Assembly (NCBI GenBank): GCA_030643455.1
Contig: DAOWLV010000206.1
Span: 1 to 6,328, forward strand
Direction of reading: 5' to 3'
Origin: Candidatus Krumholzibacteriia bacterium
GTDB lineage: Bacteria; Krumholzibacteriota; Krumholzibacteriia; LZORAL124-64-63
Length of the DNA: 6,328 bases
The notes beneath the pieces were generated by a model. The model searched no databases. It saw only the letters and a list, made by a program, of their open reading frames with translations, and was not told where the DNA came from. The position numbers and the translations under genes were made by a program. Shown one piece after another: positions 1-5,760 of this stretch (position 1 is the stretch's first letter; each line of letters opens with the position of its first letter).

Positions 1-249
1 ACCATCGCCGAGCTCTGCCGTCGCGAAGGCATCAGTCCCAACCTCTACTACAACTGGTCCAAGGAGTTCCTCGAGGCCGGCATACGGCGTTTGCAGGGCA
101 ACACCAAACGCCAGGCCGACTCGACCGAAGTCGAACACCTGCGCCGTGAAAACAACCAACTGAAGCACTTGGTGGCCGACCTGTCGCTCAGGAACGTCGT
201 GCTAAAAAAAATGGACGACGACTCGGGCAACGGGTCGGACGAGCTGTGA
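1..249 (+). CDS. IS3-family transposase OrfA, C-terminal part
   Basis: Frame 1 is open from the window edge to TGA at 247-249, giving the last 82 residues of an OrfA; the start lies upstream. OrfA proteins bind the IS ends and regulate or join OrfB. The first 20 or so visible residues (TIAELCRREGIS, then an NLYYNW recognition helix) are the second half of a helix-turn-helix. Residues about 47-71 form a leucine-zipper-like coiled coil (LRRENNQLKHL, then LRNVVLKK) of the kind used for OrfA multimerisation. The stop codon overlaps the GTG start of OrfB (GTGA at 246-249). A run of eight A residues just before the end is the likely site of programmed frameshifting into OrfB. Confidence 0.85.
   Translation, partial: TIAELCRREGISPNLYYNWSKEFLEAGIRRLQGNTKRQADSTEVEHLRRENNQLKHLVADLSLRNVVLKKMDDDSGNGSDEL
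204..237 (+). promoter_or_regulatory. Probable -1 programmed ribosomal frameshift signal (A8 run plus hairpin)
   Basis: Eight A residues at 204-211 sit in frame 1 as (CT)A AAA AAA A(TG), allowing a -1 slip. The -1 frame is open from here straight into the OrfB frame with no stop before 246. A hairpin follows: CGACTC at 219-224 pairs with GGGTCG at 232-237 (six pairs including one G-T) around a 7-nt loop, 7 nt after the A run. Slippery A runs followed by structure are the known way IS3-family elements make the OrfAB transposase fusion. The sequence and pairing are seen directly; the function is inferred. Confidence 0.65.
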
Positions 250-1274
250 GGTACACCCAGGCCGAGAAGCTGGAAATCATCCGCCTGGTCGATGAGTCCG
301 ATCTGCCCGTCAAGCGGACGCTGACACAGTTAGGCGTCAGCAAAAGCACTTTCTACGAATGGTACCGACGGTATCTGGACGATGGACCGACCGGCCTGGC
401 TTCCCGTCCGTCTCAGCGCCGCCGGTTCTGGAACCGGATACCTGATCTGGAGCGTGAACGGCTGGTGGAGATTGCGTTGCAGAGGCCTGAGATGTCGGCT
501 CGGGAGCTGGCCTGGCACGTCTCCGACAACGAGGGTTACTTCATCTCAGAACGTAGCGTTTACCGCATTTTGAAGGACTACGATCTACTGACGAGTCCGG
601 CGTACATCGTGATGACGGCAGCGGATGAGTTCAAACACAAGACCAAGCGCGTGCACGAGCTTTGGCAAACGGACTTCACCTACTTCAAGATTACCGGCTG
701 GGGCTGGTACTACCTGTCTACGCTGCTGGACGACTACTCGCGGTACATCGTGAGCTGGAAACTTAGAACCTCGATGTCAGCAGAGGACGTCAAAGTGACT
801 TTGGACGAGGCCTTGGCCAAGACGGGTGTCGACCAGGTGAAGGTCCGTCACCGCCCGCGGCTGTTGAGCGACAATGGGCCCTGTTACATCTCGAAGGAGT
901 TGAGCGAGTATCTGGCCGACCGGGAGATGGAGCACACTCGAGGCAGGCCGTATCACCCGCAGACCCAAGGCAAGATCGAGCGATACCACCGGACGATGAA
1001 AAACGTGGTGAAGCTGCAGAACTACTACCAACCGGACGAGCTTGAACGTGAGCTTGTTCGGTTCGTGGACTATTACAACAACGAGCGAGTGCACGAGTCG
1101 CTGGGCAACGTTACGCCGGCAGATGTTTATAATGGCCGACACCACGAGATCCAGACGGCCCGACAGCTGTTGAAAATGCAAACACTGAGGCGAAGGAGGT
1201 GCTATAATCAGGGCTATGAGCTGAAGGATGAGGAGTTAATCCGGCCTACAGCAATCAGAGAAAGTGTCTATTAG
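246..1274 (+). CDS. IS3-family transposase OrfB (DDE integrase core)
   Basis: A protein of 342 residues that catalyses strand cleavage and transfer during transposition, normally as an OrfAB fusion. Residues about 1-50 carry a helix-turn-helix (VKRTLTQLGVSKSTFYEWY), and a HTH_21-like region follows (about 60-115). The integrase core runs from about 135 to 300, with the catalytic triad visible as Asp143 (QTDFTY), Asp209 (LLSDNGP) and Glu245 (GKIERYH). The 35 residues between the second Asp and the Glu are the classic DD(35)E spacing. Length is normal or slightly long at the C-terminus for the family. The annotated start is GTG at 246, overlapping the OrfA stop. No clear ribosome binding site precedes it, which favours expression by frameshifting or translational coupling. 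There are no internal stops, so the transposase looks intact. Confidence 0.92.
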   Translation: MRYTQAEKLEIIRLVDESDLPVKRTLTQLGVSKSTFYEWYRRYLDDGPTGLASRPSQRRRFWNRIPDLERERLVEIALQRPEMSARELAWHVSDNEGYFISERSVYRILKDYDLLTSPAYIVMTAADEFKHKTKRVHELWQTDFTYFKITGWGWYYLSTLLDDYSRYIVSWKLRTSMSAEDVKVTLDEALAKTGVDQVKVRHRPRLLSDNGPCYISKELSEYLADREMEHTRGRPYHPQTQGKIERYHRTMKNVVKLQNYYQPDELERELVRFVDYYNNERVHESLGNVTPADVYNGRHHEIQTARQLLKMQTLRRRRCYNQGYELKDEELIRPTAIRESVY

Positions 1275-1313
1275 TTTTAGGCCGAGGACTCCCGAAGTAG
1301 CTGGCGACGCACA

Positions 1314-1532
1314 GCCGTCGACATAGGGATCCACTTCACCGGCGATGCTGTGGACTTCCACCCGAAGGTCGCCGGTCCACTGGATGCGGTCCTTGTTGGA
1401 CTTGAGTTCCAGGTTCTGCAAACGCTTCTCCAGGGCCTTGAGCTTGGCGTCCGTGTCTTGCTCGGCAAAGGCGCCGGTCGCCATGGCGAACACGGCGATC
1501 AGGGTCAGCAGAGTGATCAATGTCTTTTTCAT
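1314..1532 (-). pseudogene. Secreted barrel-type protein (DUF3373-like), truncated by the insertion sequence
   Basis: ATG is at 1530-1532, preceded on the minus strand by a strong GGAGGGG (1538-1544) 5 nt away. The first 23 residues are a Sec signal peptide (MKK, hydrophobic core, cleavage at AFA/EQ). Residues 26-46 form a short coiled coil (AKLKALEKRLQNLELKS). They are followed by DRIQWTGDLRVEVHS (48-62), resembling the opening strand of outer-membrane proteins with an N-terminal coiled coil such as DUF3373. After Val-Asp-Gly (residue 73) the frame runs into IS DNA, adds about 25 foreign residues and stops at TAA (1236-1238). The rest of the barrel is absent, so the product cannot be functional. 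It follows the cytochrome gene by 99 nt in the same orientation, so both probably shared one transcript. The family assignment is from memory of the motif and is moderate. Confidence 0.7.
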
Positions 1533-1576
1533 TTCCGCCCCTCCGGGGTTGAAATAGGCTTTCGCCCTTGGGTGGT

Positions 1577-1601
1577 CGGGCCGGAATCATTTCCGAACCC
1601 G
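1577..1601. other. Intergenic hairpin between cytochrome and truncated gene
   Basis: CGGAA (1582-1586) and TTCCG (1591-1595) pair perfectly around TCAT. The outer arms CGGG (1577-1580) and CCCG (1598-1601) extend the stem across a small asymmetric internal loop. On the minus strand it lies between the cytochrome stop and the next ribosome binding site and is not followed by a T run. An mRNA-stabilising, processing or attenuating role is therefore more likely than rho-independent termination. The pairing is seen; the role is inferred. Confidence 0.35.
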
Positions 1602-1631
1602 GTAAAGGGCCGCTGCCGCGACCGCTGAAAT

Positions 1632-2018
1632 CTAACCGCAGGTCATGGGCTGTTCGCTGTCAGCCGCATGGTCCACGCAGAACTTGCGCAGCTTCTTGAT
1701 CATGTCCTTGTTAATCATGTCGGTGACCATCTTGTCCTCGTCCTTGGGGCAGGCCACTTCCTTGTGGGTCTCGGCGAAGGTATCGTCGAAGAACTCGTCC
1801 CACTGGTCCATGATCAGGGACATGGGGGTGTATTCGCCCGCATCGGCGTCTTCCATGTGACAGACCTTGCAATGGGTGACGAAGAGTTCCTTGCCGTCCA
1901 TCTTCTTGGGGTCTTTCTTGACCTCTTTGGCGGTCTCGTCCTCGGCAAGAGCGGTGACGGCAAGACCCGTCAGGATCATCACCGCGAGCAACACCTTGAT
2001 CGTCGTGTTGATTTTCAT
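1632..2018 (-). CDS. Secreted mono-haem c-type cytochrome
   Basis: A 128-residue protein exported to the periplasm or outer surface, expected to carry electrons via one covalently bound haem. The start is ATG at 2016-2018: GGAGG (2025-2029 on the minus strand) lies 6 nt upstream, and a Sec signal peptide begins there (MKIN, hydrophobic residues 8-24, cleavage after ALA at about 25). An upstream ATG in the same frame (2087) would put 23 charged residues before the signal and is rejected. The single haem motif CKVCH is at residues 50-54, after the cytochrome-like GKELFVTHC. Met65 or a later His (85 or 117) could be the distal ligand. Three more cysteines (90, 114, 127), two of them in the C-terminal FCVDHAADSEQPMTCG region, are unusual for a monohaem cytochrome and could form a disulfide. 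The downstream partner gene is broken by an IS. I do not recognise a named family beyond cytochrome c. Confidence 0.82.
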   Translation of the reverse strand: MKINTTIKVLLAVMILTGLAVTALAEDETAKEVKKDPKKMDGKELFVTHCKVCHMEDADAGEYTPMSLIMDQWDEFFDDTFAETHKEVACPKDEDKMVTDMINKDMIKKLRKFCVDHAADSEQPMTCG

Positions 2019-2175
2019 TTTGAACCTCCGACCGGTTTCCCGGCTGTTGTGGAGCCTTTGTCCGGCTCTCGGTTGGAAAACTCCCATGACTTAACGGTAA
2101 ATTTAAATCGAAACTTTGAGGATCCTGTTCCAATGGGCAAGGAATGAAAAAAGGGGACAAAACCAGTCTGTTAAA

Positions 2176-2199
2176 ATTTTGTCACCCCCTGGTGAAAAT
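2176..2199. repeat. Imperfect hairpin in the sppA upstream region
   Basis: TCACC (2182-2186) and GGTGA (2191-2195) form a perfect stem around CCCT. Flanking ATTTT and AAAT extend it after one bulged G. It is terminator-like in shape on either strand because of the A/T flanks, but no gene ends next to it. It may be an operator or a relic of a lost gene end. Confidence 0.35.
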
Positions 2200-2205
2200 G
2201 AAAAC

Positions 2206-2233
2206 ACTGTTATTTTGAAAAGCCAGTAACAGT
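2206..2233. repeat. 7-bp inverted repeat with 14-bp spacer, operator-like
   Basis: ACTGTTA at 2206-2212 is matched by TAACAGT at 2227-2233. The half-sites are 21 bp apart, about two helical turns, which would place both on the same DNA face. This suits a dimeric regulator or paired sites, but no regulator gene is visible in the window. The symmetry is seen; the function is inferred. Confidence 0.3.
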
Positions 2234-2346
2234 TTGAAGAATAACGGGTAACTGATCCAAGATCATAGACTATGTATAGGATTAACAATTTTTGAAAATT
2301 CCAATCAAGAAAAATACCGGGCAACGACTTCACATTTTCGGGAAAT

Positions 2347-2378
2347 TTTCCCCCCGGGAAAGCAGGCTATTTCTGCTT
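2347..2378. repeat. Two adjoining hairpins upstream of sppA
   Basis: The first stem is TTTCCC (2347-2352) with GGGAAA (2356-2361) around CCC. The second is AAGCAG (2360-2365) with CTGCTT (2373-2378) around a 7-nt loop. They share bases 2360-2361, so they would compete or stack in RNA. A further GGGAAA copy at 2340-2345 can alternatively pair with TTTCCC 2347-2352 as a DNA palindrome. The possible sppA promoter follows directly. Confidence 0.35.
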
Positions 2379-2380
2379 GA

Positions 2381-2409
2381 TTGAACCACTTGTAATTTAA
2401 CCGTTTAAG
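2381..2409 (+). promoter_or_regulatory. Weak candidate sigma-70-type promoter for sppA
   Basis: TTGAAC (2381-2386) and TTTAAG (2404-2409) are separated by 17 bp, with four of six bases matching each consensus hexamer. It would give a leader of roughly 115 nt before the sppA ATG. In AT-rich DNA such matches are common, so this is a candidate only. Confidence 0.22.
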
Positions 2410-2531
2410 CCATTCATGTTGCAGGATAAACAATCCTTGAGTCCCATGTCCAATTGGTACAAAGTGGGAATTAATCGCCCGTCCCGGCTCCAACCCCGGT
2501 CATTCGGCCCCGCAGTCCCTCGGAGGTTGTC

Positions 2532-4268
2532 ATGCGAGTCTTTTGGATTTCCCTCGGTGCTGCCACCCTTGCCCTGATCCTGGTCATCGGGATCACCGTC
2601 GGGCTGGTCGCCAGAAAATTGGATGCGAAAACCAAGATCCAGGATCACAGCTGGCTCCACCTCGATCTCTACGGATCCCTTCCCGAATACGATCCTCCCA
2701 CCGGGTTAGCCGGTGCCCTGACAGGCGGGGACCCCCAGACCCTGCAAACGGTCCTGACCAATCTCGAGATGGCTGCCAATGACAAGCGAATCGATGGCGT
2801 GGTCATTCAACTGTCCGCCTCAAACGACGCAGGCCGGGGGAAACTGGAAGAGATTCGCAGGGGAGTGGCAAGGGTGCAAGCGGCAGGCAAGCCCGTCCTG
2901 GCCTTTGCCGACTATATCGATCTGAACGTGTTGTATACGGCGGCAGCCTGTGATTCGTTTTTCTGCCCACCGTCGGCCTACATAACCATCGTCGGGCTCG
3001 ACGCCAGCCATCCTCATGTCAAACAGGCCTTGAAGAAACTGGGCATCGAGCCCCATGTCAGCGCCATCAAGGATTACAAGTCCGCGGCCCAGGTCATCAC
3101 GCGGGACGATCTGACACCCGAGGCCATTGCCAACAAGGAATGGATGCTCGACGAATTCATGGATCTCTACCTCGAGGGCCTGACCGAGGGCAGGGGCATA
3201 GATGCCGGTGGGCTGGACGCCATCATGACCCGGGCCGAGTTTCTGCCCTCCGAAGCTCTTTCGGTGGGGCTTGTGGACGGTGTGCTGTACTGGGATGAAC
3301 TGTCAGCCCGTTTCCAGCAGGAAAAAGACGAGACACCGCGCGTAGTCTCCGGATCGCGTTACGCCCAGGAAGACCCGGAGGACTTCGAACTGGGGGGCAA
3401 GAAGAAGATCGCCGTGATCCATGCCCAGGGGACCATCGGGGGCAGGACCAACGGGGTGAACCCCTTGCTTGGCGTGATGATGGGGCACGAGACCATCAAC
3501 GGGGAACTGAAACGCGCGCTGGAGGACGAGGACGTGGTGGCCATCGTGCTGCGCATCGACAGTGGCGGTGGCGAGTCGCTGGCCTCGGACCTCATGGGAC
3601 ACATGGTCGAAGTGGTCGGCCGGGAAAAACCGGTCGTGGTTTCGATGGTCGACGTGGCCGCCTCGGGCGGCTACTCCATGGCCTACCGGGCCAACTGGAT
3701 CGTCGCGGATAACATGACCGTTACCGGTTCCATCGGTTCCATCTCCGCCAAGTTCGACATGAGTGAAATGTACGACAAGCTGGGCATCGAATTCAGCCAC
3801 GTGACCAGGGGACCCAACGCCCGTCTCATGGGCGAGGACCGGGGCTTCACCGACGAGGAATTCAAACGCTTCGAGGAACGTCACAACGCCAGCTTCCAGG
3901 TCTGGGTCGAGGGCATCGCGGAATACAGGAACATGACCGTCGAAAAAGTGGAATCCCTCGGCCAGGGTCGGGTTTGGACAGGGAGACAGGCGGTGGGCAA
4001 CGGCCTGACCGACGAAGTGGGTGGGTACTGGGAAGCGGTGGCCGCCGCGCGCCGTCTGGCCGAGATTCCCGAAGACACCAAAACCGGATTGTGGCATCTT
4101 CCGGAGAAACAGGATCTTGTGGCCACCCTGCTGAAGGGGGATACCGAGGCCCTGTTCCTTGCCGGCCGCTGGCTTGTTTACCGTTCCGTGCGCCAGGATG
4201 TGGGTCTGGTCGGACAGAGCCTCGATTCCGGGGCCTGGCAGACCATTGCTCCCGGTTACCTGGATTGA
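2532..4268 (+). CDS. sppA: Signal peptide peptidase SppA, long (67K-type) S49 protease
   Basis: A 578-residue membrane-anchored serine protease expected to degrade cleaved signal peptides, with its active site outside the cytoplasmic membrane. The start is ATG 2532 with GGAGG (2522-2526) 5 nt upstream. Residues 5-27 are one hydrophobic N-terminal anchor. It has the tandem S49 layout of the long form: an N-terminal half (about 40-255) that supplies the catalytic Lys183 in IKDYKSAAQ, and a C-terminal half (about 290-510) that supplies the nucleophile Ser378 in VDVAASGGY. Their 195-residue separation resembles the Lys/Ser pair of E. coli SppA. The oxyanion-loop region reads RIDSGGGESLASD (341-353), with Gly where Pro is usual in the SPGG motif. 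Length is close to the 618 residues of E. coli SppA. It is the first gene of an operon with the GlmU-like gene 13 nt downstream. Function by homology is secure; substrate range is unknown. Confidence 0.9.
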   Translation: MRVFWISLGAATLALILVIGITVGLVARKLDAKTKIQDHSWLHLDLYGSLPEYDPPTGLAGALTGGDPQTLQTVLTNLEMAANDKRIDGVVIQLSASNDAGRGKLEEIRRGVARVQAAGKPVLAFADYIDLNVLYTAAACDSFFCPPSAYITIVGLDASHPHVKQALKKLGIEPHVSAIKDYKSAAQVITRDDLTPEAIANKEWMLDEFMDLYLEGLTEGRGIDAGGLDAIMTRAEFLPSEALSVGLVDGVLYWDELSARFQQEKDETPRVVSGSRYAQEDPEDFELGGKKKIAVIHAQGTIGGRTNGVNPLLGVMMGHETINGELKRALEDEDVVAIVLRIDSGGGESLASDLMGHMVEVVGREKPVVVSMVDVAASGGYSMAYRANWIVADNMTVTGSIGSISAKFDMSEMYDKLGIEFSHVTRGPNARLMGEDRGFTDEEFKRFEERHNASFQVWVEGIAEYRNMTVEKVESLGQGRVWTGRQAVGNGLTDEVGGYWEAVAAARRLAEIPEDTKTGLWHLPEKQDLVATLLKGDTEALFLAGRWLVYRSVRQDVGLVGQSLDSGAWQTIAPGYLD

Positions 4269-4281
4269 GCAGGAGAATGAT

Positions 4282-5760
4282 GTGAAAATCGTACCGGTCA
4301 TCTTCGAAGACCAAAACCTGACCCGGATGCGTCCCCTTGCCTGGAGCGTTCCCGTTTTCGAACTGCGCTGCGGGATGTTCAACACCCGTGAAAGAGTCGG
4401 CCTGTGTAACGGTCGCGGCGGGGGAATCCTGCTGGGGCGGGATCTGCTGCGAAACCTGAACAACGCTTCGGGATGGGAATGGGGTGCGGCATCAATCGGG
4501 GGTTTCGATCGAAATGATGGCAGGTTTCTTTTCCTCAACGGGATGTTGGCCCCGGATTTTTCCCTGATCCAGGGATTGCTCGAGATGGCCCAGGACAGTC
4601 CGGATTTCCTCTGGCGCAACGGGCGGGTCCTGATCGCGGCCCTGATGGGAGGCGATCTGGCCAGACAGACCGCTGAAGACTGGGAAGTCTGGGAACAGGA
4701 AAACGCCCGGCAGGGTGTTTGGACGGACCCGACCCGAACTTCAAGGGACTGGATGGGATCCGACTTATTTTCCGACGGGACGGCATTGCGACTGAGTGGA
4801 GGTGGCGAGGTCCTGGTGAACAGGGAGGCGTCCGCTTCAACGCAGGAATTGAACGCCAAACTCGATGAGATGGAAAAGACCCAGTCCGACGGTCCCGCGT
4901 GGATCTGGGATATCGTCGGGTGCACCAGGAAGGCCATTGCCGGGGACCTGGCTTTCGTGAAGGGGGCAAAATCGTTCCGTCGCGAACCCTTCGGAATTTT
5001 TTCCGCGGTGGAAAACCCATTACCCGACTGGGCGCGCGACACAGTCCTGGAAGAACTGTCGGCCATCATTTCGGCAGACGTTGTTTCGAGGCTTGCCATT
5101 GACACCCCCGATCAGGTTTTCTGTGGCGAAGGCGTGGATCTGGCTCCGGGCACGGCCATCAATACCGTTCATGGTCCGGTCATTCTGGACCGAGGGGTGC
5201 GGGTCATGCCCCATTGTTATCTCGAAGGACCCTTGTATATCGGGCCGGGTTCACTCGTGAAACCCGGGGCAAGTATTCATGGGGAATCATCCTTCGGTAT
5301 CGTCAACCGGCTGTCAGGAGAAATCGGCGAAAGCACGTTCGGGGATTTTGCCAACAAACAGCACGATGGGTTCATCGGACACGCGGTGCTGGGCTCCTGG
5401 ATCAATCTGGGCGCGATGACGACCTGCAGCGATTTGAAGAACAATTATGGAGAGATAAGGGTCGACCTGGGGTCGGGGACCGTGGCGACAGGGAGCCGAT
5501 TCGTCGGGTTGATGATGGGGGACCATGCCAAGACAGCCATCGGAACCTTGTTCAATACCGGTACCTGCGTGGGTTTTGCCAGCACCATCTTCGGCGGCGG
5601 CATGCCACCCAAGTTCGTCGGCAACTTCCAGTGGGGCGGTCAGGCCGGTGGTCCACGGTACGACGTCGCCAGGGCCCAGGGCACAGCCGAAATCGTCATG
5701 GCCCGGCGCGGCTGCCGATTCACCAAGGCCCACGGTGAAATGTTCAAGGCCCTGGGTTGA
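4282..5760 (+). CDS. GlmU-like protein: divergent nucleotidyltransferase-like domain plus left-handed beta-helix acyltransferase
   Basis: A 492-residue protein resembling the alternative GlmU family best known from Bacteroidota, proposed to act in UDP-N-acetylglucosamine synthesis. The start is GTG 4282, with AGGAGA (4271-4276) 5 nt upstream; upstream in-frame ATGs would overlap the end of sppA and lack support. The N-terminal part has IFEDQNLTRMRPLAWSVPVFELRCG (residues 7-31) and FLNG (84-87) and IWDIV (208-212), which fit this branch. The classic GlmU pyrophosphorylase loop (LAAGxGTRM) is absent. Residues about 275-445 are a left-handed beta-helix with hexapeptide-type repeats (GPLYIGPGSLVKPGASIHG). 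Family marks follow: NKQHDGFIG with the candidate catalytic His361, LKNNYGEI (385-392), GLMMGDHAKTAIG and FNTGT. About 80 residues (roughly 125-205) form a charged, Trp-containing stretch that looks like an insertion. Substrates are inferred. Confidence 0.8.
   Translation: MKIVPVIFEDQNLTRMRPLAWSVPVFELRCGMFNTRERVGLCNGRGGGILLGRDLLRNLNNASGWEWGAASIGGFDRNDGRFLFLNGMLAPDFSLIQGLLEMAQDSPDFLWRNGRVLIAALMGGDLARQTAEDWEVWEQENARQGVWTDPTRTSRDWMGSDLFSDGTALRLSGGGEVLVNREASASTQELNAKLDEMEKTQSDGPAWIWDIVGCTRKAIAGDLAFVKGAKSFRREPFGIFSAVENPLPDWARDTVLEELSAIISADVVSRLAIDTPDQVFCGEGVDLAPGTAINTVHGPVILDRGVRVMPHCYLEGPLYIGPGSLVKPGASIHGESSFGIVNRLSGEIGESTFGDFANKQHDGFIGHAVLGSWINLGAMTTCSDLKNNYGEIRVDLGSGTVATGSRFVGLMMGDHAKTAIGTLFNTGTCVGFASTIFGGGMPPKFVGNFQWGGQAGGPRYDVARAQGTAEIVMARRGCRFTKAHGEMFKALG

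Larger units (their letters stand above)
1..1313 (+). mobile_element. IS3-family insertion sequence, right part (left end outside window)
   Basis: The region holds the two overlapping frames typical of IS3-family elements: an OrfA with helix-turn-helix and coiled coil, then an OrfB with a DDE integrase core in the -1 frame. The left end lies before the window. The right end is inferred, not proven. OrfB stops at 1274, and the plausible terminus is the ACA at 1311-1313, which fits the 5'-TG...CA-3' ends of this family. It is also where the reading frame of the minus-strand gene stops looking like its family (after Val-Asp-Gly). The element lies in opposite orientation to the gene it broke. Target duplication and terminal repeats cannot be tested here because the left end is missing. 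The IS is certain; the exact boundary is moderate to weak. Confidence 0.8.
2019..2531. other. Divergent AT-rich intergenic region with clustered dyads
   Basis: About 500 bp separate the cytochrome (minus) and sppA (plus) genes, so promoters for both should lie here. From about 2095 to 2420 the DNA is clearly richer in A and T than the flanking genes. Short perfect or near-perfect inverted repeats are packed within it: 2176-2199, 2206-2233, 2264-2274, 2347-2361 and 2360-2378. No convincing coding sequence is present; open frames crossing it lack ribosome binding sites and family-like composition. It may be a regulatory region, a structured untranslated RNA or the remnant of a small mobile repeat; the sequence does not decide. 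Confidence 0.6.

Noticed and set aside
2019..2087. An upstream ATG start (2087) for the cytochrome
   Set aside because: It would bury the signal peptide behind 23 charged residues; ATG 2018 has GGAGG at the right distance.
2103..2333. A 76-codon minus-strand frame in the AT-rich intergenic region
   Set aside because: It has no ribosome binding site and a composition rich in aromatic and hydrophobic residues as expected from random AT-rich DNA, and it covers several palindromes.
4159..4281. An upstream ATG start for the GlmU-like gene
   Set aside because: It would overlap the end of sppA by about 110 bp and add 41 residues unlike the family. GTG 4282 has a proper ribosome binding site and begins at the family N-terminus.
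3303..5105. A 600-codon open frame on the minus strand across sppA and the GlmU-like gene
   Set aside because: It is fully antisense to two well-supported genes, has no ribosome binding site or recognisable domain, and arises from the high GC codon use of the plus-strand genes.
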